Source: Oscillospiraceae bacterium
Lineage (GTDB): Bacteria > Bacillota > Clostridia > Oscillospirales > Acutalibacteraceae
DNA length: 64,000 nt
Direction of reading: 5' to 3'
Assembly (NCBI GenBank): GCA_003526845.1
Contig: DPVM01000004.1
Location: forward strand, 14,518 to 78,517
In this document: positions 8,862 through 18,144 of the stretch, piece after piece
Position numbering within the stretch: the stretch's first letter is position 1
Layout of the letters: the number at the start of each line of letters is the position of its first letter
Notes under the pieces: generated by a model
Seen by the model: only the letters and a program-made list of their open reading frames with translations
Database searches by the model: none
What the model was told of the DNA's origin: nothing
Translations under genes and position numbers: made by a program

Positions 8862-9446
8862 TTATTTTGTTTTAATAAGATGCCAACCGTCTTTAGTATA
8901 TTTAATTCCGCTTAGGAAAGTAACAATGCCGACAATCCAAAATGCAACCGTGCAATAAACGCCGAGCCAATTAGGAGCGTTAAAGCCGCTTGTGGCGATA
9001 ACAGTTTCGCCGTCCTTTTCAAGAATAGCCAAAATTAAGAATGTGATGCCGGTTGTAGACATTTGTAAAAATGTTTTAGCCTTGCCGAATGCGTTTGCGG
9101 CAATAATTTCACCGTTTGATGCGGCAAGCATTCTCATTCCGGCGACAAGAAATTCCCTTGCCATCATAATCATAATAACCAAATCGGTTCTTACGCCGAG
9201 ATTTATTTGAATAATGAACGCGGCGAGAACAAGCGTTTTATCGGATAATGGGTCCATTACCTTGCCGAAATCGGTAACAAGCCCATTTTTTCTTGCAATA
9301 ATTCCGTCTGCCTTATCACTCATACAAGCTACGAAATAAACAAGCAGTGCCGCAACCCAGTGATAGCGAAATTGAATATATGACGCTAAAAACAAAAACG
9401 GTATGCAACAAAATCTGAACACTGTTATTTTATTCGGTAAATTCAT
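8862..9446 (-). CDS. pgsA: CDP-diacylglycerol--glycerol-3-phosphate 3-phosphatidyltransferase
   Basis: Makes phosphatidylglycerol phosphate in the membrane. The CDP-alcohol phosphotransferase signature DGIIARKNGLVTDFGKVMDP followed by LSD supplies the metal-binding aspartates, and about four to five hydrophobic segments surround it. I place the start at 9446 (ATG overlapping the rimO stop by 4 nt, GGAGAG upstream), giving 194 residues beginning MNLPNKITVFR. It is last in the recA-recX-rimO-pgsA run, a gene order often seen in Clostridia. Confidence 0.93.
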   Translation of the reverse strand: MNLPNKITVFRFCCIPFLFLASYIQFRYHWVAALLVYFVACMSDKADGIIARKNGLVTDFGKVMDPLSDKTLVLAAFIIQINLGVRTDLVIMIMMAREFLVAGMRMLAASNGEIIAANAFGKAKTFLQMSTTGITFLILAILEKDGETVIATSGFNAPNWLGVYCTVAFWIVGIVTFLSGIKYTKDGWHLIKTK

Positions 9447-10771
9447 TCCACACACTCTCCTATCAAATCATAGCCGTCAAAATCTGTAATGAGAACATTA
9501 CAAAATTCGCCGATATTAAGCGGCTTGTCAGATGTAAAAATAATTCCGCTGTCAATTTCCGGCGAATCCATATACGAACGGCCGATATATTTTTCACCGT
9601 CAAACGAATCAATAATAACCTTATATTTGTTACCGACTCTGCCTTTATTGCTTTGCTCGGTGATAGTGTATTGAATATCCATCAATACCTCTTGGCGGCG
9701 ATTTTTAACTTCATCGTCAATTTGATTGTCCATATCAAACGCAGGTGTATCCTCCTCGGGAGAAAAAGTAAAGCACCCCATTTTGTCAAATTTAATATCT
9801 TTTACAAATGAGCAAAGATTTTCAAATTGCTCGTCTGTTTCTCCCGGAAAACCTACCATAAATGTAGTCCTGAGTGCAAGACCCGGAATTTTATCTCTCA
9901 TTTTGGTAAGCAATTTCTTATAATCGTCTCCGTCGCCGATTCTGTTCATAGATTTTAAAACATTCTTATCGGAATGTTGCAACGGAATGTCGATATATTT
10001 GCAAATTTTATCATTTTCCGCAATCACATCAATAAGCGAATCGGTTATTCTCTGCGGATAGCAATAAAACAACCTTATCCACTCAATACCGTCAATTTTT
10101 ACTAATTGTTTAAGAAGTTTGTCGAGCGAATACTCGCCGTATATGTCCTGACCGTATTTAGTGGTATCCTGCGCGATTAAAATAATTTCCTTAATTCCCT
10201 TTTGCGCAAGCACTTTAGCCTCGTTAACAACGGACTCCATAGGCCTTGAACGGAATTTGCCGCGAATGCCCGGGATTGCACAATATGCGCATCTGTTGTC
10301 GCATCCCTCGGCAATTTTCAAGTACGCCCAATGTGACGGCGTAGAAAGCATTCTTTCATCGTCGAGCGGTAAATAACACTTATTCGGAAAAATAGTTGTT
10401 TCAATGCCCATAAGAGCCTTTTGGCAAGCCTTGACAATATCTTTGTTTCCGCCGATACCGATAACGGCATCCACCTCGGGCATTTCTTTAATGATTTCGT
10501 CCTGATAACGCTCTGCAAGGCAACCGGTTACAACAATCGCAGATATTAAACCCGCATTTTTATATTCGGCAACCTCGAGAATAGTTTCAATTGCCTCTTT
10601 TTTAGCATCGTCAATAAATCCGCAGGTGTTAACAATCATAACATCGCTGTCTTGAATCTCGCTAACGATATTGAAACCTGCATCGGCAAGCTTTGAGAGC
10701 ATCATTTCACCGTCAACCTGGTTTTTCGGGCATCCGAGCGAAATCATACCAACATTATATGTATTCTTCAT
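9443..10771 (-). CDS. rimO: Ribosomal protein S12 methylthiotransferase RimO
   Basis: Radical-SAM enzyme that methylthiolates an aspartate of ribosomal protein S12. The 442-residue protein has the N-terminal methylthiotransferase domain with cysteines 14, 50 and 84, the radical-SAM cluster motif C157-x3-C161-x2-C164 in CDNRCAYC, and a C-terminal TRAM domain (about 375-442). The first blocks (ISLGCPKNQVDGEMM) are RimO-type rather than MiaB-type. It overlaps recX by 17 bp and pgsA by 4 bp. Confidence 0.94.
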   Translation of the reverse strand: MKNTYNVGMISLGCPKNQVDGEMMLSKLADAGFNIVSEIQDSDVMIVNTCGFIDDAKKEAIETILEVAEYKNAGLISAIVVTGCLAERYQDEIIKEMPEVDAVIGIGGNKDIVKACQKALMGIETTIFPNKCYLPLDDERMLSTPSHWAYLKIAEGCDNRCAYCAIPGIRGKFRSRPMESVVNEAKVLAQKGIKEIILIAQDTTKYGQDIYGEYSLDKLLKQLVKIDGIEWIRLFYCYPQRITDSLIDVIAENDKICKYIDIPLQHSDKNVLKSMNRIGDGDDYKKLLTKMRDKIPGLALRTTFMVGFPGETDEQFENLCSFVKDIKFDKMGCFTFSPEEDTPAFDMDNQIDDEVKNRRQEVLMDIQYTITEQSNKGRVGNKYKVIIDSFDGEKYIGRSYMDSPEIDSGIIFTSDKPLNIGEFCNVLITDFDGYDLIGECVE

Positions 10772-11366
10772 CTTCTATCATTTCAAATGCGTGCTTAATA
10801 TCATAATATGAAAACCCTTTTCTCATCAGCGCGGCTGTAACTTTGTCTTTGCCGCCCTCTGCACGCAATTTATTCCTGTATTTAGTAGTAATAAGCTCAA
10901 CACAATTTGCACTGTTGTCAAACTCTGTATTTTCAAGTATATTATTGATTATATCGGCAGACAATCCACGCTTATACATTTCCTGCTTAACAAAATTTTT
11001 AGACATATTTTTGTTATCAATCAAATATCTAACAAGGGTTTGGGCATATTTTTCATCATCAAGATAGCCGAGATCGAGCATTTTTTCAATTGCCGCGTCG
11101 GCACTGTTTTCATCGACGGTACGAAGAAGCTTTGTTTTGAGTTCCTTAACGGAATGGTCGCGCCTTGAAAGCAAATCGTAGCACTTGTCAACAGCTTTTT
11201 TTAAGTTAATTTTGGTTACAAGCTTATTCCACTCGTCCTCATCAATATCCGTGCCGTCTTTAATGTAATTTTCTGCCCAAAAATCCTCGTCGGTGGTAAT
11301 TATGTATTCATCATCTAACAATAAATGAATTTTTTTTCCTCTGCCGTGGTTATGAGATATAATCAT
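10755..11366 (-). CDS. recX: Regulatory protein RecX
   Basis: RecX modulates RecA filaments. The 203-residue protein shows the family's three-helix repeats, for example CYDLLSRRDHSVKELKTKLL, MLDLGYLDDEKYAQ and KGFSYYDIKHAF. Its ATG overlaps the recA stop by one base, and it overlaps rimO by 17 bp, so expression is coupled to recA. Confidence 0.9.
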   Translation of the reverse strand: MIISHNHGRGKKIHLLLDDEYIITTDEDFWAENYIKDGTDIDEDEWNKLVTKINLKKAVDKCYDLLSRRDHSVKELKTKLLRTVDENSADAAIEKMLDLGYLDDEKYAQTLVRYLIDNKNMSKNFVKQEMYKRGLSADIINNILENTEFDNSANCVELITTKYRNKLRAEGGKDKVTAALMRKGFSYYDIKHAFEMIEDEEYI

Positions 11367-12508
11367 TATTCTTCGTCATCATCGATGGCTATATCGAGTT
11401 TCGCCTTGGCAGCAGCCCTTGTTTGCTTAACTGTCGACGGAGCAGCCGGAGTTTCATCAAGCACAGCCTTTTGAGCAACATTTGCCCGGAATTTCTCCTC
11501 TTGCTTTTGCTTGTCGATTAAATCAAGTACCTGTTTTTCAATCTCGTTTGAAAATTCAGGGTCTGTTTTAAGCATTTCTTTAAGCTTATCTCTGCCTTGG
11601 AATCTCTTATCACCGTAAGAGAACCAAGAGCCGCTCTTTTTGATTACGCCGAGAGAAACAGCGAGGTCGCAGATTTCACCGCATCTGTCAATTCCCGTTC
11701 CGTACATAATATCAAATTCGGCAGTTTTAAAAGGAGGCGCAACTTTGTTTTTAACGATTTTTGCACGTGTTCTTGAACCGACAAATTCGTTGCCGGGTGC
11801 TTTGATTGCCTCAACCTTTCTGACATCAATACGCATTGACGCATAGAATTTGAGCGCACGGCCGCCTGTTGTTACCTCAGGACTGCCGTAAATAACGCCG
11901 ACCTTCTCACGAAGTTGGTTAATAAAGATAATAACGCAATTCGACTTATTAATAGCGCCTGCAAGCTTTCTGAGTGCCTGCGACATAAGCCTTGCGTGCA
12001 AGCCGACATGAGAGTCGCCCATATCTCCCTCGATTTCCGAACGTGGAACAAGCGCAGCAACAGAGTCAACAACGATAATATCAATTGCCCCGGAGCGCAC
12101 AAGCTGTTCTGTGATTTCGAGAGCTTGTTCGCCGTTATCGGGCTGAGAAACAAGAAGTGAGTCTACATCGACGCCGAGGTTTGCGGCATATGACGGGTCA
12201 AGTGCATGCTCTGCATCAATAAACGCTGCCTCGCCGCCTGCTTTTTGTGCCTCTGCTACGCAATGGAGCGCAAGAGTTGTTTTACCTGATGATTCGGGAC
12301 CGTAAATCTCTATAATTCTTCCCTTTGGAAGTCCACCTATTCCTGTTGCTATATCAAGCGTTAATGAGCCTGTTGAAATAGCGTCTACATTTAGCGCACT
12401 GTTTTTGCCCAAACGCATAATCGCGCCTTGACCGTACTGCTTTTCAATTTGCTTTAAAGCAGATTCAAGGGCTGTTTGTTTGTCATTGGCTTTTTTATCT
12501 GCTGCCAT
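11366..12508 (-). CDS. recA: Recombinase A
   Basis: Homologous-recombination ATPase and SOS co-protease. The 380-residue protein has Walker [10 protein letters not shown] at 70-78, the Walker B stretch [10 protein letters not shown], and NQLREKVGV with the DNA-binding L2 region. The acidic tail ends in DDDEE. AGGAGG precedes the ATG. I did not see a LexA box of the Bacillus type in the 190-bp upstream gap, so SOS control is not supported by what I can read. Confidence 0.97.
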   Translation of the reverse strand: MAADKKANDKQTALESALKQIEKQYGQGAIMRLGKNSALNVDAISTGSLTLDIATGIGGLPKGRIIEIYGPESSGKTTLALHCVAEAQKAGGEAAFIDAEHALDPSYAANLGVDVDSLLVSQPDNGEQALEITEQLVRSGAIDIIVVDSVAALVPRSEIEGDMGDSHVGLHARLMSQALRKLAGAINKSNCVIIFINQLREKVGVIYGSPEVTTGGRALKFYASMRIDVRKVEAIKAPGNEFVGSRTRAKIVKNKVAPPFKTAEFDIMYGTGIDRCGEICDLAVSLGVIKKSGSWFSYGDKRFQGRDKLKEMLKTDPEFSNEIEKQVLDLIDKQKQEEKFRANVAQKAVLDETPAAPSTVKQTRAAAKAKLDIAIDDDEE

Positions 12509-12549
12509 ATTATATTCCTCCTATCAATTGTTCACTGAATTACTAAACT

Positions 12550-12578
12550 ATTATACTAAATATAGGGTATAAAATCAA
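12550..12578 (-). promoter_or_regulatory. Promoter of recA
   Basis: On the minus strand TTGATT (12578-12573), 17-bp spacer, TATAAT (12555-12550), about 40 bp before the recA start. Confidence 0.65.
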
Positions 12579-12636
12579 GAATTTATAATAAAATGCACAT
12601 TATTTTACACTTTATTAAATAAAATAAAAAAAACAC

Positions 12637-12665
12637 TTGCATTTTCGTTCGCTTTCTGTTAATAT
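12637..12665 (+). promoter_or_regulatory. Promoter of rpmB
   Basis: TTGCAT at 12637-12642, 17-bp spacer, TAATAT at 12660-12665, giving a leader of about 30 nt before rpmB. Confidence 0.6.
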
Positions 12666-12700
12666 ATATGCGTTCTAAATATTTAAGGAGGTGTTCGCAA

Positions 12701-12886
12701 ATGGCTAAATGTGAATACTGTGGTAAGGAAATGTCTTTCGGCATTAAAGTATCCCACTCACACAGAAGATCTAACAGAACATGGAAACCGAATATCAAAA
12801 AGGTAAAGGCTGTCGTTAACGGCTCACCTAAAAGAGTTTATGTTTGCACAAGATGCCTTCGTTCAGGTAAGGTAGAAAGAGCTTAA
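12701..12886 (+). CDS. rpmB: 50S ribosomal protein L28, zinc-ribbon form
   Basis: Structural protein of the large ribosomal subunit. From the ATG at 12701, which has a perfect AAGGAGG, the product is 61 residues starting MAKCEYCGKEMSFG. The two CxxC pairs (CEYC, CTRC) mark the C+ zinc-binding version. The upstream in-frame ATG at 12668 is rejected because it lacks a ribosome site and precedes the conserved N-terminus. Confidence 0.96.
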   Translation: MAKCEYCGKEMSFGIKVSHSHRRSNRTWKPNIKKVKAVVNGSPKRVYVCTRCLRSGKVERA

Positions 12887-12901
12887 TAAGCTGTATTAAA
12901 G

Positions 12902-12932
12902 AAAACCATCTGTTACAGATGGTTTTTATTTT
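12902..12932 (+). terminator. Terminator of rpmB
   Basis: Stem AAAACCATCTG / CAGATGGTTTT around a TTA loop, followed by TATTTTTT. Confidence 0.88.
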
Positions 12933-12954
12933 TTGCAAACAAACAAATAAAGAG

Positions 12955-12988
12955 AAAAAAATAACCCCTGCATAGCGCAAGGGTTATT
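12955..12988 (-). terminator. Terminator of the 13.0-13.7 kb membrane protein gene
   Basis: On the minus strand stem AATAACCC/GGGTTATT (12988-12960) with an inner TGC/GCA pair, followed by a T-run. The same type of hairpin is used after secG. Confidence 0.75.
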
Positions 12989-13003
12989 AAATACATTCTT
13001 AAA

Positions 13004-13672
13004 TTAGTTAAACAAATAGTTTGTGTTATTGAAAGTGATTGGCTTATATGTACCGTTTTCATAAACATATACAGCCTGAAGTTTTTCGGAAACTGCAAAT
13101 TTCTTACCGCCTGCGTTGAAAATATAGCAATCGGCATTGTTGATATTTTCAACATTTGAGGTATAGTTAATTGAGCCGCCTGAAACATCGCTCGAGAAAC
13201 CGATAGTCTTCCAGTTATCATGAATAACCTGTTTCAAAAGCTTTTGAGCCTCATAAACCGGATAATCCGGAGTTGTTGTTGAAACATGCTTATTCTTATA
13301 TCTTTCGTATGTAGCAGGCTCGCCTGTTGTTTCTTCCTCATTGCCGCCTGTAAGTGCAGGTGCTTGGTATTTAACAAACATAACAATAAAATAAATAACG
13401 AAAATCAACAAAACAATTAAAATAATCATTTTGATTATTTTTCCTGCCTTGCTGCCTGTTGAACCGCCACCGGCAAATGCCTCTTCAAATGTAGGCGTAG
13501 CAATCGGGGTGAACGGTTTGCCCTTCTTGGATGCCTTCTTTTCAAGTTTGGCATTCTTTTTGTCAATTTTCTTAACTAATTTGTTGTATTCTTTAGTCTG
13601 CTTATTATATTCTTTAGCAGCCTTTTTGGTAGCCTTAGCTTCCTTTTTTGCAAGTTTGGTCTCTTTACTCAA
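13004..13672 (-). CDS. Single-pass membrane protein with lysine-rich cytoplasmic N-terminus
   Basis: I do not recognise a family. The 222-residue protein has a highly charged Lys/Ala/Glu-rich N-terminal ~55 residues (probably helical, cytoplasmic), a Gly/Ser linker, one membrane span near 80-103 (IIKMIILIVLLIFVIYFIVM), and an extracytoplasmic C-terminal domain of ~110 residues with YVYENGTYKPI. It starts at TTG with GGAGGGG upstream and is monocistronic with its own terminator. The topology suggests an envelope-associated role; this is inference only. Confidence 0.7.
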   Translation of the reverse strand: MSKETKLAKKEAKATKKAAKEYNKQTKEYNKLVKKIDKKNAKLEKKASKKGKPFTPIATPTFEEAFAGGGSTGSKAGKIIKMIILIVLLIFVIYFIVMFVKYQAPALTGGNEEETTGEPATYERYKNKHVSTTTPDYPVYEAQKLLKQVIHDNWKTIGFSSDVSGGSINYTSNVENINNADCYIFNAGGKKFAVSEKLQAVYVYENGTYKPITFNNTNYLFN

Positions 13673-13904
13673 AGCAGTCCCCTCCTTATAAGTATGCTAC
13701 AAGTATAACATTAATGAAACAGAATTTCAACATAAATTTTTAATGAAATCACCTAAATTTATGAACAAATTGTAAATATTAGCATAAAATATGGTATAAA
13801 TTATAAATATATATTCTAAAATATGTGTATTTCACCGACAGACTTGCATTTATCCCACAATTAGATTATCATAAAACAAAAGATAACTTAAGGACGGTGC
13901 GACG

Positions 13905-14963
13905 ATGGATGAATTCAAGCTGTTTATCAGCGAAAACTCCGACATAATTAAAATAATCGGCGGAGCTTTGATATTTTTTGTAATGTTTTTATTAAGGAAC
14001 AAGCTTTCAACAATTATTTTAAAGCTGACCGGTAAGGTGATATTCAACAAAGAGGATAAGGAGCACAAGCGCAAATCACTTGTAGACTCACTGTGCAAGC
14101 CGTTTTCGGCATTATTTGTTGTAATAGGTATATTTGTAGGGTTATATATAAATATCCCAAACAAGACTGTTTTAGGCTCGTTTAAAATAGCGGTTATACT
14201 CGTTTTCTGTTGGGGAATTGTAAATTATTTGTCAAACAATTTGTTTTTGCTTTTTCATTTCGGAGAAAACGCAGATGACAAAATGAACACAACGGCAATA
14301 AAATTCATATCAAACATACTTAAAATAGTTGTTATTTCATTTGCCGTTTTGATGATTGCAAGCGAGCTTGGATATAATGTAAACGGATTTATAACGGGTC
14401 TCGGTGTCGGCGGACTTGCAATTTCACTTGCCGCAAAAGATGCAGTATCAAATCTGATAAGCGGATTTGTAATTGTTTTTGAAAAACCGTTTATTGTCGG
14501 TGAATTTATACAAACCGCATCAATTCAGGGCTTTGTTGAGGAGGTTACCATGCGTTCAACAAAAATCAGAACGCTTGAGGACTCCGTTGTGACGGTTCCA
14601 AATTCAAAGCTTACCGATGACGCAATAATCAATATCAGCCGCACAGAAAAAAGGCTTATCAGCCTCGAATTCGGCGTTGAATATTCAACATCAAACGAGA
14701 AAATCGAAAAATGCAAAAACGATGTTAAGCAATATCTTGTTAAAAACAACAATATTTGCGAATCGCCGTTTCGAGTTTATGTATCAAAACTTGATGACAG
14801 CGCAATCAATATATCCGTCACATGCTACACCAAAACTCCGGATTTGGACAAATATCTCAACATTTTGAGCAAGGTTAATTTGAAAATAAAATCAATTATC
14901 GAAGAAAACGGCGTTGAATTTGCATTTCCGTCGAAGACAGTGTATCTTCAAAACAAGCAATAA
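13905..14963 (+). CDS. Small-conductance mechanosensitive channel (MscS family)
   Basis: Releases solutes under hypo-osmotic shock. The 352-residue protein has about four membrane segments, then the MscS pore helix and beta domain: GLGVGGLAISLAAKDAVSNL and FEKPFIVGEFIQ, RSTKIRTLEDSVVTVPNS. The C-terminal alpha/beta cytoplasmic domain is present. It is monocistronic and convergent with the HAD gene, whose last base abuts its own. A GGACGG stretch precedes the ATG. Confidence 0.9.
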   Translation: MDEFKLFISENSDIIKIIGGALIFFVMFLLRNKLSTIILKLTGKVIFNKEDKEHKRKSLVDSLCKPFSALFVVIGIFVGLYINIPNKTVLGSFKIAVILVFCWGIVNYLSNNLFLLFHFGENADDKMNTTAIKFISNILKIVVISFAVLMIASELGYNVNGFITGLGVGGLAISLAAKDAVSNLISGFVIVFEKPFIVGEFIQTASIQGFVEEVTMRSTKIRTLEDSVVTVPNSKLTDDAIINISRTEKRLISLEFGVEYSTSNEKIEKCKNDVKQYLVKNNNICESPFRVYVSKLDDSAINISVTCYTKTPDLDKYLNILSKVNLKIKSIIEENGVEFAFPSKTVYLQNKQ

Positions 14964-15659
14964 TTATTTGTTTTCACATTCAAGCACTGCGAATATTTCA
15001 TCAAGATTATGTATTTCATAATCAAGTCTTATATCTGAATCGTTTTCATTGTGATGCGGATTGTACCAACAACACTTAATACCTATGTTATTGCCGCCGC
15101 GCATATCACTTGTGAGCGAATCACCGACTATAAGTATTTCGCTTTTCTCGCACTCAACCTCATTTAGAAGCGGTGCAAAAAAATCGGCAGACGGTTTTTC
15201 AAAACCGATTTCGTCAGAAATAAATATGTCCTTAAAAAGGTTGTCGAGCTTTGAGAGCGACAATCTTTTTCTTTGTACAGCCTTTGCGCCGTTAGTTACA
15301 CAATAAAGGTCGTAGTTTCCCGACAGTTTAAAGCATACATTATATGCGTTGTCTATGTACTCAATTGTATCGGGAATTGAATTCTCATAATATGCGTTCA
15401 CCTCATCTGCCATCGAGGTATCAGCGCCGAGATACTTTAAAAATTCAACAAAGCGAAGGTGCATAACCTGCTTTTTGTCAATTTCGCCGCGTTCAAGCAT
15501 TTCCCAATGCTTTAAATTGATTTTTGAATACGCCGAAACCTTTTCGTCGGTAAATTTGCCCAGATTGAATTTTTCAAACGAATTCTTAATAGAATTATAT
15601 TCGGCAGCCAAAAAATCAAGAAGCGTGCCGTCAATATCAAATAAAATTGCTTTAATCAT
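14964..15659 (-). CDS. HAD-superfamily hydrolase (YjjG-like)
   Basis: A 231-residue HAD phosphatase with nucleophile motif DIDGTLLDF (Asp at 8), a helical cap, Thr/Ser motif YCVTNGAK, Lys in GFEKP and the acidic motif GDSLTSDMRGG. The spacing resembles YjjG/YfnB, pyrimidine nucleotide phosphatases that clean up non-canonical nucleotides; substrate is inferred. Its start overlaps the stop of the upstream AlkD-like gene by one base. Confidence 0.86.
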   Translation of the reverse strand: MIKAILFDIDGTLLDFLAAEYNSIKNSFEKFNLGKFTDEKVSAYSKINLKHWEMLERGEIDKKQVMHLRFVEFLKYLGADTSMADEVNAYYENSIPDTIEYIDNAYNVCFKLSGNYDLYCVTNGAKAVQRKRLSLSKLDNLFKDIFISDEIGFEKPSADFFAPLLNEVECEKSEILIVGDSLTSDMRGGNNIGIKCCWYNPHHNENDSDIRLDYEIHNLDEIFAVLECENK

Positions 15660-16321
15660 TATATTTTATATTTCTTCAGTTTATTTTTAGTTTTGTTGTC
15701 AACTCTGTATGACTCTCTGATTTTTTGGATGGTTTTATTCTGCACCCAAGGCGAAAGTGTTTTGGATTTAATTAAACCCATCACTTTTTCCTCATATTTA
15801 ACAAAAGCAGTGCTGTAAGCCCACGCGAGCGCCATATTGACATAATATTTTTCGCTCAATATTGTTTTATACAAGTCGAGCACACGGTCGATATATTCGT
15901 CATCAAGGTAAAAATCCATAAGAGCAACTATTGCAAATCTTGTAGGATATTCCCCTGCTCCGACAAATGATGAGAGAAAGTCAAAATACTGAGCCTTGTC
16001 CTTTGCGATAAATTTAAAAGATGCTGTGCAAATGTCGCATATTCCCCAATTATCAATAAGGCTGACAAACTCGGATATATCCTTTTTATGCTCCTCGGCA
16101 GAGCATTTTTTCATAGAAATAGTTAAGCCGAAAACTTCTTTTTCCTCGTAATATTCGCAAAGGTTTTCAGCATTGTTTTGGAATGCCGATTTTGCAATTT
16201 TTCGTACGATTGGAACACGAACTCCGATAATTTTACTTTCGTCGACATTAGGGACAAGTTTTTTATGAAAATCACGATATTTCAAATCCCGATTGTTAAA
16301 CAACTCTTCTCTCAAATTCAT
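15659..16321 (-). CDS. DNA alkylation repair protein (AlkD-like HEAT-repeat family)
   Basis: A 220-residue all-helical protein with family blocks MNLREELFNNRDLKYRDFHK, IIGVRVPIVRKIAK and VSLIDNWGICD. AlkD members recognise or excise alkylated bases with ALK/HEAT repeats. The frame is open up to 16351, overlapping the upstream gene, but the ATG at 16321 begins exactly at the conserved N-terminus, so I prefer it. It is coupled to the HAD hydrolase downstream, a plausible nucleotide-damage pair. Confidence 0.82.
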   Translation of the reverse strand: MNLREELFNNRDLKYRDFHKKLVPNVDESKIIGVRVPIVRKIAKSAFQNNAENLCEYYEEKEVFGLTISMKKCSAEEHKKDISEFVSLIDNWGICDICTASFKFIAKDKAQYFDFLSSFVGAGEYPTRFAIVALMDFYLDDEYIDRVLDLYKTILSEKYYVNMALAWAYSTAFVKYEEKVMGLIKSKTLSPWVQNKTIQKIRESYRVDNKTKNKLKKYKI

Positions 16322-16347
16322 ATAATCACCGAGAAGATTATAACACA

Positions 16348-17574
16348 TCAATAATATTCTTTCAACAAAAGATAATCGTCATAATAAAGTGTAACGGTAT
16401 TTTCGTGAATTTCGCAATCGACCTTTAGTACATCAATTAAATTTGGATTTGACACTATAACAGAGCCATTTTCAACCTTCATAATATTTTCGTCACCGCC
16501 GAGTGCCTTAACAAGTTTGTTAGTCACTCTCGGTAAAATCATTTTTGATTCAAAATCGTATTTTGTGATAACAATTCTAAACAGAAAATATGTCAGCGCC
16601 GCCAAAACTGTTCCGGCTATTATAAAATAAAGCATATTGTTTGAATATTTAAACAGCTCGATAAGAGAGCCGTTTTCCAAATACCCGAGCCTTAAATCAA
16701 GAAATGATGCGGTCAAATAAGAAACAAAGGCAATCGCAAGATACTCAAAATATGAAATCGGATTAAAGCATATAATATAAATCAAAAAAAGCTCCGTTTT
16801 GCCGAACAGAATTGCAATCAAGGCGGCGGATGAAAAAGCAACTTGTTCGCGCAAATCCATTTTTTTGACAAAAGCAAGATATGCGCCGACTGTCACAAAA
16901 ATATTGAGAAAATATTTGCCGCTTAAAAAATATGAGGTGCTGACAGTAGGATTTTTAACAGTCGCTTTAAACACATTCAGCGCTCCCGATACAATATTAC
17001 CGCCGACAATCTGTGCCGTAGAATACGATTTGGTAAGCACAATGTCGCGAAACTGTGTGCCGAAAAGCATAAGATAAAGATTATCAAACAGACCAAACAA
17101 TGCACCGTTTCCCGATACCGTCTCGGCAGTCATATTGATGAGCGAATCAAAAATATAATAAAGGCTGCCCGAAACAAGCCCGATAGTAACGCATATCACA
17201 AGACAAGACAAATAGCTCGGAAGTACATCAAACTTTTGCACGAAATATGAAAGCAAAAAAGACACACAAACAATAAACAGCAGGCTGAAATGATAGTTTG
17301 CAAATGAGAAATACATCACATCGGCAAGCAGCAGGCAAAAAGAAACAGTTGCCGCCTTTTTTGAATTTTTACATACGCAATTGCCGATAATTCCACCGCA
17401 AAGGACAAGAAACAGCACATTAAATCCGTTTTCAAATTCTTCGCCGATATTTTTGAAAGCGTCGACGGGAAACAATGATATAATGCTTATTACAGCCGTT
17501 GCAGCAGAGAGATAAAACACAGGATGCGCCAAGCAACTCGGCGCTTTTTTGATAGTCGAAATAATACTGTTCAT
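16348..17574 (-). CDS. Membrane protein resembling a PTS EIIC-EIIB permease without its active cysteine
   Basis: A 408-residue protein with about ten membrane spans followed by a ~70-residue soluble tail. The layout recalls glucose/N-acetylglucosamine PTS permeases: GNGALFGLFDNLYLMLFGTQ stands where EIIC has the GLNRxLxPFGLHH segment, SGKYFLNIF resembles the GKYF block, and the tail VTNKLVKALGGDENI matches the start of an EIIB domain. The EIIB phospho-cysteine motif (CITRL) is replaced by KVENGSVIVSN, so phosphotransfer looks lost. A non-PTS transporter or a sensor are possible. Its end overlaps the open frame of the AlkD-like gene. Confidence 0.5.
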   Translation of the reverse strand: MNSIISTIKKAPSCLAHPVFYLSAATAVISIISLFPVDAFKNIGEEFENGFNVLFLVLCGGIIGNCVCKNSKKAATVSFCLLLADVMYFSFANYHFSLLFIVCVSFLLSYFVQKFDVLPSYLSCLVICVTIGLVSGSLYYIFDSLINMTAETVSGNGALFGLFDNLYLMLFGTQFRDIVLTKSYSTAQIVGGNIVSGALNVFKATVKNPTVSTSYFLSGKYFLNIFVTVGAYLAFVKKMDLREQVAFSSAALIAILFGKTELFLIYIICFNPISYFEYLAIAFVSYLTASFLDLRLGYLENGSLIELFKYSNNMLYFIIAGTVLAALTYFLFRIVITKYDFESKMILPRVTNKLVKALGGDENIMKVENGSVIVSNPNLIDVLKVDCEIHENTVTLYYDDYLLLKEYY

Positions 17575-17585
17575 ATTGGGATTAT

Positions 17586-17769
17586 GAACATAACGAATAA
17601 ATTATATACAAAAATCAGAACAAACATCAATCGTAGCCGGCTTGTTTTGCATTGTGAACATTCAAGATTTGTGGGTTTTGCGGAAGTTAACAGTCCTGAA
17701 GTTACAATGCTGTGGCAAGAACTGAAACAAGAATATGCCGAAATCTTAAAAAAATACAATAAGTTATGA
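17586..17769 (+). CDS. Small hypothetical protein
   Basis: A 60-residue frame starting MNITNKLYTKIRTNI and ending ELKQEYAEILKKYNKL, with GGGATT just before the ATG and a small CACC/GGTG hairpin plus T-run after its stop. It starts 12 bp from the divergent start of the permease-like gene. Composition is protein-like with an amphipathic C-terminal helix, but no family is recognised and the frame may be spurious. Confidence 0.35.
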
Positions 17770-17815
17770 ATATAAAGCACCCCCACATGGTGTTTTTATT
17801 ATATCAAAATAAATA

Positions 17816-17865
17816 AAAAGGCAGACACTGCGTGCGATGTATCGCCGTTTGTGCCTGTCTTTTTT
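17816..17865 (-). terminator. Terminator of the arabinofuranosidase/DUF6171 operon
   Basis: Imperfect stem between 17820-17828 and 17851-17859 with A-rich and T-rich borders on the appropriate sides. Confidence 0.55.
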
Positions 17866-17892
17866 ATTGCCCTGAGTATGGCGTATTGAATT

Positions 17893-18144
17893 TTACCATT
17901 TTCTGTTATTATAGTTCGGGCAGTCGGCTTTTTTCAGGCGCGCACGCACCTCAACATAACAGCCGCATTTCAAACACATACCCGACAGCAAATTTTCGCA
18001 CTCTTTGCAAAATGAAATGCGCTTTTTAAAAAGTGATTCATCTGCCAAATCGTGCTTATCGAGCGTGGCGACATAATCCATTATTTCGGAATATGTTACC
18101 CTTTCCCCTGCCTCAAGCAAAAGGCACTTTTTGCATTTTGCCAT
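17893..18144 (-). CDS. Cysteine-rich small protein (DUF6171-like)
   Basis: An 83-residue protein with cysteine pairs KCKKC, FCKEC, MCLKCGC and DC that could bind zinc or a cluster. It matches the small Clostridia family I know as DUF6171 in length and cysteine spacing; function is unknown. The ATG overlaps the stop of the arabinofuranosidase gene by one base. Confidence 0.65.
   Translation of the reverse strand: MAKCKKCLLLEAGERVTYSEIMDYVATLDKHDLADESLFKKRISFCKECENLLSGMCLKCGCYVEVRARLKKADCPNYNNRKW

Noticed and set aside
12509..12700. LexA/SOS box upstream of recA
   Set aside because: No CGAAC-N4-GTTCG-type palindrome was found in the gap.
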